From: Haemonchus contortus
Taxonomy: Eukaryota > Nematoda > Chromadorea > Rhabditida > Trichostrongylidae
Direction of reading: 5' to 3'
Assembly: GCA_000469685.2 (NCBI GenBank)
Contig: LS997565.1
Location: 31,404,645 to 31,468,644 of the forward strand
Length of the DNA stretch: 64,000 nt
Program-made: the position numbers and the translations under genes
In this document: in pieces, positions 37,946 to 48,587 of the stretch
How the letters are laid out: each line of letters starts with the position of its first letter
How positions within the stretch are numbered: the first letter of the stretch is position 1
The notes under the pieces: generated by a model
What the model saw: only the letters and a program-made list of their open reading frames with translations
Told to the model about the DNA's origin: nothing
Database searches by the model: none

Positions 37946-38366
37946 AATGTAAGGGACTAACCTTGAGTGATATCAGGATAGTCTCTTAATCTTCTTGTGA
38001 CGGTTTGGCGTGTAATTCAAATAGTCGATATCCTTGCACTAACACGATAGAGTATCACCAGTCTATTGCACCGTGAAATGCGAACCTCAAACTTAGGTAA
38101 TTAAGCCGATACAGGAGCTTTTATTGTTTGAGAGACATATATTACAAATCATGGATGAAGTGATATGGAGTACAGTACGACGGTCGATGGTCTGGCTTGA
38201 GCGCTTATACGTAGTGTGCAGCTGGTCCTTTTCTCCAGCATAGCAAGGAAGAGCCCAGCTGGACGGTCCTTTTCGACATTCTTCCGCTTCCATCAGAGCC
38301 TTTTCTGGAAGATTACAGCTGTTCCATGGCCTCACCCTAAACTCAGCGACTCGCGGTTCGCCGCGA
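37946..38366 (-). repeat. LTR of element 2, left (3') copy
   Basis: It aligns with 39106-39526 over its whole length with few differences. It has R-U5 at 38107-37946 and U3 at 38108-38366, with a TATA-like ATATATGTC about 40 nt before R. Confidence 0.65.
38086..38107 (-). promoter_or_regulatory. SL1-like 22-mer in the left LTR of element 2
   Basis: It matches SL1 at 20 of 22 positions (minus strand GGCTTAATTACCTAAGTTTG...). It is followed by G|GTTCGC, which would read as a splice-donor GT right after the leader. Confidence 0.65.
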
Positions 38367-38461
38367 TATTCCCGGCTCCGCCATGCTCTGTGTTATACGT
38401 TCACACCACGCCTCTCGAGTCTATATGTCAGCCTGTGGACGCGGTCTTGGGCATCATCGTG

Positions 38462-38725
38462 TCATCGCTGTAACAATTCCAGCTCGTCTTCGATACGCGC
38501 ACTCCTTTCCGGAAGGGTATATAGAGCCGAATGGTGCCCTGTCTAGTTGCAGTAAAAGCACCTTGTGTGACGCTTGAAGCACCATTGCCCTCTGAAACAG
38601 GTGTAGCAGAGGCACGTAGGGCACAACCGTTCTCGATCCACAATTCACCATCGCTCTTCCGTGAACATGTACACTGTGTACGAGTCGGAATAGTGGTCCC
38701 CTCTACGTCCGCAGAAAGCGCATGG
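38462..38725 (-). pseudogene. gag remnant of element 2 with two zinc-knuckle motifs
   Basis: One minus frame reads PCAFCGRRGDHYSDSY, then a Cys-rich stretch (CPTCLCYTC), then TRCFYCN-stop-TGHHSALY and a helical tail (LPERSARIEDELELLQ). Both knuckles have Tyr in place of the last Cys, and there are two in-frame stops (TGA, TAG). The layout matches the gag remnant at 35.8-36.2 kb, so both belong to the same BEL/Pao-like group. Confidence 0.6.
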
Positions 38726-39086
38726 CATGAACCGCTCGTGATATAATAGTTTTGGATCGTTCCATCGAACCTTCGTACTTGTCATCATTCCCTGTCTTCC
38801 ACATCATTCATCATTAGTTGGAAATCGCGCACGGCTTGTCTTGCCTGTTTTAGCTGCAGCAGCAGCTCGGCTACTTAGTCACGTGCTTGATGGGTCGGTT
38901 AATCTCCGGCAGCCTGAGCGTTGTCTCGGAATTCGGGTTCTTCTTCTTCGGAACCTCTCCATGCTTTTGAGGACAGATTTCGCGTTCTTCCTCAGGGTTG
39001 ATCCTTTCCTCCTCGATCCTCACTTCAACGTCACCTTCGTCGTCGCTTCCTTGCTCTTCATGCCGAATCCCAAATCTCGCCGCGAT

Positions 39087-39105
39087 ATTCCCGGCCGATG
39101 CACTA
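39087..39105 (-). promoter_or_regulatory. Primer-binding site of element 2, tRNA-Gly(GCC) type
   Basis: Directly inside the right LTR, the minus strand reads TAGTGCATCGGCCGGGAAT. This is complementary to the 3' end of tRNA-Gly(GCC) including CCA at 18 of 19 positions. It sets the orientation of the element and names its primer. Confidence 0.65.
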
Positions 39106-39526
39106 TTTAAGGACTAACCTTGAGTGATATCAGGATAGTCTCTTAATCTTCTTGTGACTGTTCGGCGTATAACTCAAATAGTTAATATCCTTGCACAAAC
39201 ACGATAGAGTATCACCAGTTTATTGCACCGTGAAATGCGAACCTCAAACTTAGGTAATTAAGCCGATACAGGAGCTTTCATTGTTTGAGAGACATATATT
39301 ACAAATCATGGATGAAGTGATATGGAGTACAGTACGACGGTCGATGGTCTGGCTTGAGCGCTTATACGTAGTGTGCAGCTGGTCCTTTTCTCCAGCATAG
39401 CAAGGAAGAGCCCAGCTGGACGGTCCTCCTCGACATTCTTCCGCTTCCATCAGAGCCTTTTCTGTGTTAAAGAAGATTACAGCTATTCCATGCCCTCACC
39501 CGAAACTCAGCGACTCGCGGATTGCC
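39106..39526 (-). repeat. LTR of element 2, right (5') copy
   Basis: This is the partner of 37946-38366. R-U5 (39264-39106) contains an AATAAA about 40 nt after the start of R and ends next to the primer-binding site. Confidence 0.65.
39243..39264 (-). promoter_or_regulatory. SL1-like 22-mer in the right LTR of element 2
   Basis: It matches SL1 at 20 of 22 positions, identical to the copy at 38086-38107. Confidence 0.65.
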
Positions 39527-40311
39527 GCCACAAGCAAGGTTGTATAAAGTAAAGGCAAGGATTGGAGTTCACGGCATAGAGCAGCATCGCTCAACATAAG
39601 AAGTAACTGATATTATGTGGATATCATAACTGGCGATATGGACATATATGTCTGAAGACATGATGAGAATATACAACCGAGGAAGGAGGTTGAGGTTGAG
39701 AGCATGTAAGTGAAGCTAGCGATTCGGCTGTACCGTGGCGGCTCTTTTGTTGGGATGACGGTCGCACGTGCATAGTTCTCAGCCAGCTGCAAGGCGTCTT
39801 TGTACTCTGTTTTCACCATGTGCGATCTGGAAGCTGAAATCACGTCACTCTCGTATGATATGAGTCGTAGTCTTGATTGATTGATTTTATGAGAAAATTA
39901 TACAAAATCGTGCGCGATATGGTGTACTTATCTTGTAATGGGGGCCCCCGCCCCCCCCCATCCACCAACATTTTCAAATGCAAATTTATATAGCGTAATT
40001 TTCTTAGGAAGTACTGCATTCTGGAATTAGATGTGACCCGATAAGAGATGATCCATGGACAGTTTGTACATTCCTTGCGCAGCTTCACCAGCATTTTCTC
40101 ACCGATAAATTCAGCCATGAAGTTTTTTGAAAATTCTCCCGTGAAGAACTAGATTGCCCGATATGTTGCTGGCCCCATGCAGCGGATAAAATGAGGTTAC
40201 ACTGATGAGTTCGCGATCACCCCGCATAGGATTAAATGAAATTCGTGAACTAGTTCATTGGGTTGACGATCCAGCCCCTTTCGAGTTTTCATACGGCTCA
40301 ATCCAGCACTA

Positions 40312-43095
40312 ATGCCATACCTTCTCGTCCTGCTCTCAATATTCTATCATGGTAAAGCTATTTTCGATTTAGAAAAAATCACATTTTTATACTGTATTCG
40401 AAATTTTTACCAACGGTTCTACTAGGTACCGCCCATTTCATAATTTCATGGCACTATCATGAGTTTTTAAACAATTTTTCCGGTAAAAACCAGCCATGGC
40501 CAGGAGTTAAGCAAGTTTTCATGGTGGCTTTGCATTACCTTGGCATTTATAGAAAAATCAGCAATTATACAAGAAAATAACCACGTTTTTCAGTACAAAA
40601 TAATCTTATGAAACTTAAGGAAACACCAGATGCTTTTGATTACTAGTTAGTATTCTACGAATCAGAAACGTTCTCGCGCTTTAGAGACCTTTTTAGAGCA
40701 CGGAAAGTGGCAGTTGCTTCACCCTGACTAGTTGAAGTTTCTACGACTTTACTCCTTCGACAAGTTGACACTACTTGCGTTCATAGACACGGTTCACGTC
40801 GAGAAAAAAACGCTTTGGAAATCTCTCAGTAGCCTATGGCTCCTATGAAAGGCTCGAAACACGTTCGACTTTCCCTTCCCTTGCTCAGTAATGTCGAAAA
40901 AATGTAATTACTTGTTTTGTGTGATTATGTCATTTCAAATGGAGCATGGTTGCAGTAAATGCTTCACATCACACTCAAATGACCAACCAGCTGTGCAGAC
41001 ACCAAAATCTCTTCCGAACTTCGAACCCAACCTTTGCCAACATTTCCTTGTCACACTTTGAAATGACTAATACAAAAAAGGCTTCATATTTTGTGTTTTC
41101 TACCTTTCCTCGTTTTCTTTTCCGCCCATGAACAGTTCCTCTTCAACCCTTGAGCCCTGTAATCCGATAAAGGTATATGAATCATCGCGAACTGTACATT
41201 GTGAGTATCCTTGCGTTTCTACGCACGGGAAGTAGTTTAACACAAAACCATAACCGAGCTTTTGTAGTTCTAGTTCCTCCAGTTCTATTCTTGAGAAAAT
41301 TGTTCTATCCGCCGTCTTCCTCTTCTTCTCCCTAGCATTAACCCCGACCACTGTATGGTTCATTGCTTTTCTCAGCTGTGACCCCTACCTTCAACCAATG
41401 TATCCTCCGCCTTTTCTCGGCTTCAGAGAACTCCCCGTAACAACTTCTTTCAATCTTCACCTTGAGGCTCTTCCAAGTTGCTTCTGAGCTCAGCACTCCA
41501 TTGTTTCTCTTATTGCATCCTCTCAACACGCACCGTCGCGAGGACAGTCCTCCCAATTTCTATTTTACAGAAGCTGTCTATAAGAGCCGTACTGACGTCT
41601 TCTCTCTATCTCGATCCGAGCGCGTCTAAAGGCAGACCATTTCAATATATTCATTTTTGCAATGTGCCTTCCATCAATCCTGGCATCGTGGCCTCGTCTT
41701 TGCTCTGGAAACTTTTCCCATGAGCTTTTTCACACCGTCCAAGATAACACTGGAACATGTCCGTTTCACCCATCTCACAATTATTCAAGCAGTTGTAGTC
41801 TCATCCACGCTATCGTTATCGAACTGATCCCCTCTCAGGCATTGAAAGTTTCCTGTTCTCTGGAGGTCTTCTCCGTAATGGTACGATTCTGGCTCTACGC
41901 ACTTTTTTCGATTTAAGAGCTTGTTCTCCTGCTCATTTGACCAGAGTCGATTCTCCGCTAGCACTTTTTGCCATTTCAGCAGCTTGTCCTGGAGTTTTTC
42001 CTGTGTGCACAGTGGGAGAAGGCTTTTCTCTAGTAGTTGTTCCACTTACTATCAAGGGAAGGTACAAGAACCAGTTCATCTTGCCTCGAAGAATCGCAGT
42101 GCTCCACTACCAAAACACATTTACGACAAATTCGAGGTACTCTTTTCAAGTAAAAAAGCGACAGTATTGGATGAGGGACTACATCATAACAAATTTGTCC
42201 AAAACAATCTTATCTGCCGCCATGGCCATGACTTGTTGTCAGAACTTACTACATGGGTTCCGTTGGGAATGTCGAGCTTCTACAATGCGGTTGAAACTCG
42301 TCCGATATGGGTGTGGCATTCAGCCGATGCAATCTCTGAGCCCTTATAAAGCCTCAGCTAGCATCAGCCGCCACATATATGCAGTATACGAATGGGCCAC
42401 AGATTTATCCCAGAGTGATATGTCAGATGTCATTTTTATCGTGAACTGTACCTTGAATTTAAGACAAAATCTTACACTGATATCTTATACCCCGAGATCT
42501 TATGTTCACATTCCAAATAAATATACATTTATTATGTAATAAGCATTTTCATTAGTATACTGACAATGTAGTCATCTTACAGCCGAAGTGTAGCAGAAGC
42601 ACAAGATTAGTAAACAATTTAAAAGTGATAGATTGGAACGATAGAATGAGGAATAATTTGCGTAATCAACAGGTCACGCCTCTATAACAAGTAGTTCAAC
42701 GGCAACAATCGCTGGAAGTCAGTTCGATGAAACATCTCAAACAGTATCGATCGACGAATCGGGGAATATTGGCCAGAACATCGATACGCTCTCGCAGAAT
42801 GGAGGGGACCACGTAAGGCGGTACCCTGTCTCGACTTGGGTATGTGAAATAGGCAAATATGAGCGATGTTAAAATATATTGTTCTCGATTTCAGCCTCAG
42901 ATATTTAACAATTATCCGTATCGAATTCCGTACTACGATAATAGTCTACTCTTCAATGGCTACGGACCCTACTCACTGAATGGAATTGACCCTGCCATGC
43001 AACGATTACCATTTGGTACTCCAATTCTTCCCCAGCAACGAATAAACCCATATTTATGGAGAAACACGTTCACCGGTGTGCCTACAGGTAGTTGA
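40312..43095 (+). CDS. Predicted small secreted protein (Tyr/Pro/Asn-rich)
   Basis: Three exons join in phase: 40312-40351, 42673-42812, 42895-43095 (TGA), 126 residues. Exon 1 is a signal peptide (MPYLLVLLSIFYHG) just downstream of an ATCCAG acceptor suited to trans-splicing, and ends at a GTAAAG donor. Exon 2 encodes a Ser/Thr/Gln-rich segment (STATIAGSQFDETSQTVSID) and ends at GTAAGG. Exon 3 follows GATTTCAG and encodes NNYPYRIPYYDNSLLFNGYG and a Pro/Gln/Asn-rich end. There are no cysteines after the signal peptide and no known domain. Exons 2-3 are well supported; the link to exon 1 across a 2.3-kb intron is an inference from phase. Confidence 0.5.
41100..42045 (-). pseudogene. Unrecognised coding-like remnant on the minus strand, inside intron 1 of the secreted-protein gene
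   Basis: Three minus frames (42045-41785, 41556-41338, 41363-41100) give charged, protein-like sequence (for example KLQDKLLKWQKVLAENRLWS and FSRIELEELELQKLGYGFVL) with stops or shifts between them. They may be pieces of one decayed gene or mobile element. I could not name the family, and no splice sites link them. Confidence 0.3.
42059..42454. mobile_element. MITE, TIR family A, copy 5
   Basis: The left end is AAGGTACAAGAACC and the right end ...ATTTTTATCGTGAACTGTACCTT. The interior has TTGAAACTCGTCCG and GGGTGTGGCATTCA, as in copies 1 and 3. It lies within intron 1 of the secreted-protein gene. Confidence 0.55.
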
Positions 43096-43178
43096 ATTGA
43101 TACATTACAATACCGCATTGTTTTTAGTTTTCTTTCGTTCATATTCATAGATATATAATACATATGGATATATATATA

Positions 43179-43686
43179 CAGTAGCGCTCAAAAGTATTCG
43201 GCCAACTTTAACTTGCCGCAATTTTTTTCCAAGTGAAGTAAATCACATGAAATTTTGTTATGTTTGGCTGAAGCATATTTTACACTGTCCATCACTACTT
43301 GACTGCAAAACAGCCAGATCCACATATTAATGGGGAGGCGTTTGTAGATTGTGCTGAAAGCAATTTTGTGACGTCTGCAGTTATTCCGACCTTATGTACG
43401 TTTTTCTTCTCTTCTGGGTTATACATTAGTGCTCGTACACTTAAGACATGGCAAAAAGGAAAGGACTCCTAGAAGGACCACCGTTCGTATTTCTAGTCGA
43501 TTTCGAGTCAAAGCCTTTTGGGATGTCTGGAACATGATCAGATTGCAGGTTAATAGTGGTAAATATTCACACCACACCAATGTTAGACATATTTAAATTT
43601 CGTGTGATGAGATCCAGTAGGATAGAAGTTACGACTGAAAATTATAACTGAAGAAGCATTCCGCCGAATACTTTTGAGCGCTACTG
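43179..43686. mobile_element. Tc1-type non-autonomous transposon with TA duplication
   Basis: Perfect 24-bp terminal inverted repeats start CAGTAGCGCTCAAAAGTATT (43179-43202 and 43663-43686). The element is flanked by TA on both sides (43177-43178 and 43687-43688). CAGT ends with TA duplication are the mark of Tc1-like elements. The 508-bp body has no open transposase. Confidence 0.88.
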
Positions 43687-43689
43687 TAT

Positions 43690-46600
43690 ATATGGATGTA
43701 TATGTGAGTATTCTGTTACCAACTGAGAGGGGTGGTGTTTCGTGTCTCCATTGCGCACCGATTAAGTTTTCGCTGGCTAAGCTGTCTTCAAGAAGAACAC
43801 CGTTTAGTTGCAAATGAGGACTGTCCAAGGCTACCCAGATAATCTGCCTCGGGTAGGTTAGTGATGCCGAGGGGAGAGAGCGTTCACGCAGTCGCCTTGG
43901 ATGGCCCCTGGATCCGAACTCGATGATGTTTTTATAATACATAGTGAATGAACTTAACGGCTATCAATAGCAAACCTATGCTCCTTACTATTATGATGAA
44001 TGACCTCCCACGGACCTTATTTCTTGCAGTAATTTCCTCAATCATGCATTTGTTCGATTCGCTAGAAGTCGGGTTAGAACTTCGCTATTGATATCCGCTA
44101 CGTTACGGTTATGAACTACACGGCTACGCTGATGTGTGTGTGTCTAAGATATGGCTGGAAGCAGTATGAAAATACATCGGATTACGCAGCAGAGAAAGTT
44201 CCTGTTTCCTTAAATCCATCTTAGCTGAATGAAGTTAGATTGAAGCTAAGTTCACCCAAGACATGATAGACACAATCACGATACAGGACTACGGTCAGGT
44301 CTCTGAGATAATCTCGTTATTGAGCTTCGACAAGGAATGCACTTAAAGATTTGCGTTCTTTCCTGCAAAGAACGGATGATGGCTGTGATTTCAAGGAATG
44401 AGTAGAGGCTTGCTGTTCTTCGAAGCTAAGAGAAAAGTTCGAGACTCTTCACGGGAAAAGAAAAACAACGACATGCTCAGGGGAGAAATGTGAAATCCAG
44501 CAATCTGGAACGTTGCAAGTCTTGGAACTCCGGTGAAAAGGTGTCCTCTAATAAGCGATAAAAAACGGTCACAATTCACTTAGTCCCATGTTGTAAAACG
44601 TTACAGGAGAGCACCCTGGGATAGGGAAGCAAATTTTTTTATAATCAAAGCATGTGAAGCGTTGTCTTGTTCAAGAGTCTTCACATTTCCAAACCCCAGA
44701 CACAAATAGAGATTGATTAGAAATAGAGACTGAAACATTTTTTTCACTCATCACATTAAGACCTCACTTCAGCTAGATTCCCTTGATCCTACTTCGTAGT
44801 CAGGTTGCCGCTCTAACTTGCGATTTCTCCCAAGCGACTACTCCATGAGAAACTTCCTCCCAACGAGAGATGGACTACAGTGGCCATTCAAGATGAACTG
44901 CATATCGCAATAAATAAATATATATATAATATATATGTGTGTTTTCGAGCTCTGATCGGAAATCCACAGTCCAAATTTGTGAACCGATTCTGGGAATGAG
45001 GTCGTGGAAGCATTTCTTCCGTATGATAGGGATTTTGTCGAACACGTAAGTATGGCAAGATATTCCCGCAGTTGGGATGGCGCAGCAGCTGACGTGATGG
45101 ACTCGCAGGGGTGATCAGGGGTGATAAGAGAATATAATACATCAAGAGCATTAAGAGGTCTGGATGAGCTTGATTTGCATTTTATATCAAATGTATGTCA
45201 AAGCTTTGCAAAACAATTCACATACTTTATTTTCCTCCAAACTCTTTGCTGCAAATTTGGTTGGACTCAATCTATTAATTTCAGATTCAGATATCCAATT
45301 TTCCTATTTGATGGGTCATCCGCATGCAGCTATGGCATACCAGGGAATGATCTTCAAATCATAATAGTGCTTATCAAGTTAAGTATGAGGATGTAAAGAA
45401 TTGATGTGTTGAAAGAACTGTATGAAGTAGTAGCTATGCTTGTAACTACATTAATAATATTATACTGCTGACTTGTCTGTCAAATTGTAAAATTGTGAGA
45501 AATACATCTTTACTGACTTAATGTTTCATTGTGCTGAAATCTATATTCCTTATCATCCTAGGGGTTCGTAATTTCATCCTACGCAGGTTCCTCCTTAGGA
45601 TGACTTGCGACCCCAAAGGATTGAAAAAGGGACCCTTTTGGGTTGCAACATGGCCTAGGGCATAGGGCGTAATGAGGGCCAGAAGACGGCTTAGCCGACA
45701 CACACAGCGTTTTAGAGCCTGTAGAGGTTGCACCACTCGACCGGGAACAACATGTGGCACATAGGCAACTTACTGTAGCCTGAGTTAGCAATCGCACATA
45801 CATTTGAGGGTCCGGGAACTTCTCCCCTAACACGGCGTCGCACACGCCGCACCCGCCGCCTATCGCAGGATTGCGATGGAAGACTGGAGCGCGCAATTTA
45901 TGAGGTAGGGAGTCCTTTAACTATTTGAATTGGCTGGTCGCTTCCTTCAATTTCAATGAGGTATTGATCGTCGTTTATATTGGAGGAGTTATTTTGATTA
46001 ATCAAATCTAATAAACATGAAAACTAAAAGGAAACAGAAGAAAAAACGATAAAATCCATTGAAAAAGCAAGCCAGTCAAGGAAAAATTTCGCGTCCTATC
46101 GATTGGCGGGAGTACGGTAATTGCAGTGACATTGGCCGCATGCCGCAAGGGAGAATGCCGCAATAGGGGAGAAGTTCCGTTACCCTACATTTGATAATCT
46201 GTCCAAGTGACCATCCCATGCTGACTACAGTAAGTTGTTGTCACAATCTCGTCCAACCCCTGACTTCTTTACCCTTCTCGAAATTGTCTGAAAGACTTTA
46301 GCGAAAACCTTGAAATGGATGTAAGCGGCCTTGATTTTTTTCTGATATTTGAGAACAGAAAGGATCTCTACTATTTTACCTGAGAACACTCTCTCTTCAC
46401 TTCATCGAAACCATCGAATTCGCCACCCCAACGAAGACCTTTATCCCTTGATGCCATTTCATATGCGCCATGCCCTTGTTCTTTCTACATTTCTTTTCCC
46501 CTTATTTCATTCTCTCTCTATCATCACTGCAGTAACCCTTTTCCCCGCTTTTCCTCAGCACTTGAACAATACAGCTAATCACACAAATAACAGCCTGAGA

Positions 46601-48580
46601 AAAGCTTCGATCGGCGAGTTCAAAATCTAAAAACTTGCAATCAGAGTACCCCAAGACTGGAAGACAAACTTCGAGCTAACATACGAAGAGGTTTCCTTGG
46701 CAAAACTCCAGAATATCACTGAATCTACACATATATTTATGGGTACTTCTGCAGTGGTCTACTTAAAAAGATGCTAACGCTTTGTTCCCTCGCAGGATTC
46801 TTTAGCCGTCTAGATCCCCGAATACTACACTTCAGTGTTTACCGGATCTGTTAACAAGTACTACTGTTTATCATCATTTACGATATTAACGCAGGGAAAT
46901 ATTCTATGCACATCGTACATCAGTAAAACATCTTTAGGATTGGAAGACTGCACATTTTTCTTACTGGGATCGAAACAACTCAAAAAGTAAAACCAGAAAA
47001 AAAAAACAGGAACATCAGTGTAGCACGAAAATGGATAAACATTGTGACCTACTCAACTCGAAGGAAAAAAACTAAGCAATGGTATCTATAACAACAATAA
47101 CAAGTTGAATGTCTTTCATTCATTCTGATAACACAATCTATTGTAGAACTATTTAAAAATTGAAGATTTCAAAAATTATGATTCTAAAATAAAAATGACT
47201 ATGAGAGCTTACACATCAAATCCAACACAACAAAGAATGAAGCACCTGAAGCCAACTGTGTGTTAAGCTAAGCCGTTTTCAAAGTCAGAAGCACAAAACC
47301 CGTTGCAGAGTGGATATGATCTGGAATTCTGCTGTTTTCAAATGCAGAAGATCATAAGGATGCAAAGAGAGAAGAGTGGGAGTAGCTCAGAGATTACTGG
47401 AAGTCTGATTCGGAAATTCCGAGATCGCGCCGGCGACGGCGCACGTCATCATGAATTGCTCCGAGATTCTCGTGTGAAGAGTCAAGGTAGCACACGCGTT
47501 TTTCTCCGTCAAAATCCATTTCTTTCGTGTTCTGGAAATTCGGAATATTTTTTTGAAAGAAGATCAGCCCACTTCAACTTAAACCATGATTACGCCACTT
47601 CGCTCTAATTCTTATCCGGAGTCGCACCTCTGATGGCCATGTAGCTACTTTTACATTAGCAGCCGATTCTACAGCCAGTTCAGTGAATAATAAATGTTTC
47701 TCGCACAGAGAAAAGGTTCCAATAAAACGTGGAAAACGTTCGCTTAGTACAGAAGAAAAGTAGCGAGCGATAGAATAAATAGAATTGTGAAATTAAAACT
47801 GTTGGATAAGTCAGTCAGGTATAGTCAGAATCAGGGATCACCTCTAAAACTGCGGTTGTTTTGGGCTGCCCATATGAGCGCTCTAGTTCACAATTGATGC
47901 TCGAAAGATAAAATTATTCAATAATTTTAAGTAACTCCTTGCAGAGTCTGGGAGAGGCCCTTCACTTCTTACTATATTAGCTCAAGCAAAAACCTTTTTT
48001 AAAACTCCACGAAGATCAAGTACAATATATTTCACTCACGTGTCTTCACGAAATACGGAACAAGGTTTCAAAAAGGACCCAACCTCAAGTAAGGAAGAAC
48101 TGTGGTAAGTGGGCCCCAAAGTCTAGGGACCCCGAATTTTCGAACAACTAAGATAAGAGGAAAAAAAAAGGTTCGATCTAGAAGAAATCAAAACACATCC
48201 CTATTGAAGTGGGCAATAAAGAAATTACTCAAACGCGGCATCAATTAAAGGAACAAGATAGCTGGTTCCACAATGCGAATGATTTCATGAAAAAGTCATA
48301 CATTACCCGCTCTTCTATGGAAGAAACATTGAACACTAGCGTAAGGTCAATTGCCGATAAGCGTCATCCTATTTTCGACATTTACGGATACAGTGTGAAT
48401 GATCAATCGAAAAAAAAAATGTTTTAGCTAAGATTTAAAAGAAATCAATATATAACCACTGCAACACTGAATGCCAGCTTTTCTTTACATGCTTACTGCA
48501 GAAAAGTACAACTCGTCATCTCTGTGCGCAAAAAATACAGATCTCTTTTTTTTTGCAAAAATGATTAGCTCGAACACTTA
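43690..48580. other. Stretch without a supported gene
   Basis: It holds an AT-repeat (44918-44938) and weak open frames at 45518-45896 (minus, Cys-rich in one frame), 46349-46630, 47303-47608 (a CAAATGCAG acceptor and a GTAGCA donor, but two open frames) and 48209-48427 (protein-like, ends KKKMF). The last could be an exon on the strand opposite the phosphatidylserine synthase gene. None is supported by matching splice sites. Confidence 0.35.
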
Positions 48581-48587
48581 GGCTTAC

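Larger units (their letters stand above)
37943..39526 (-). mobile_element. Second LTR element (element 2), gag-only, inserted in the 5' LTR of element 1
   Basis: Two direct repeats of about 410-420 bp (37946-38366 and 39106-39526) flank about 740 bp that holds a primer-binding site and a broken gag. The direct repeats share long blocks such as GATATCAGGATAGTCTCTTA and GAAGAGCCCAGCTGGACGGT. Flanking AGCAATG and AGCAAGG may be the remains of a target duplication. There is no room for pol, so it is a non-autonomous derivative that would need enzymes from a relative. Confidence 0.65.
35244..39902 (-). mobile_element. BEL/Pao-like LTR retrotransposon (element 1), degenerate and multiply interrupted
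   Basis: The minus-strand order is 5' LTR (39902 to about 36508), tRNA-Gly-type primer site (36507-36442), gag remnant (36299-35816), 3' LTR (35820-35244). The two LTRs match over about 580 bp once two insertions are removed: a mariner (36563-37827) and a second LTR element (about 37943-39526). The LTR resumes after the second insertion with CAAGCAAGGTTGTATAAAG, matching GAGCAAGGCTATATAAAAC at 35400. No pol region (protease, reverse transcriptase, integrase) was found between gag and the 3' LTR, so the element cannot move by itself. Confidence 0.65.

Noticed and set aside
45518..45896. Two overlapping minus ORFs, one Cys-rich
   Set aside because: No splice sites or start context; composition suggests a GC-rich repeat rather than a gene.
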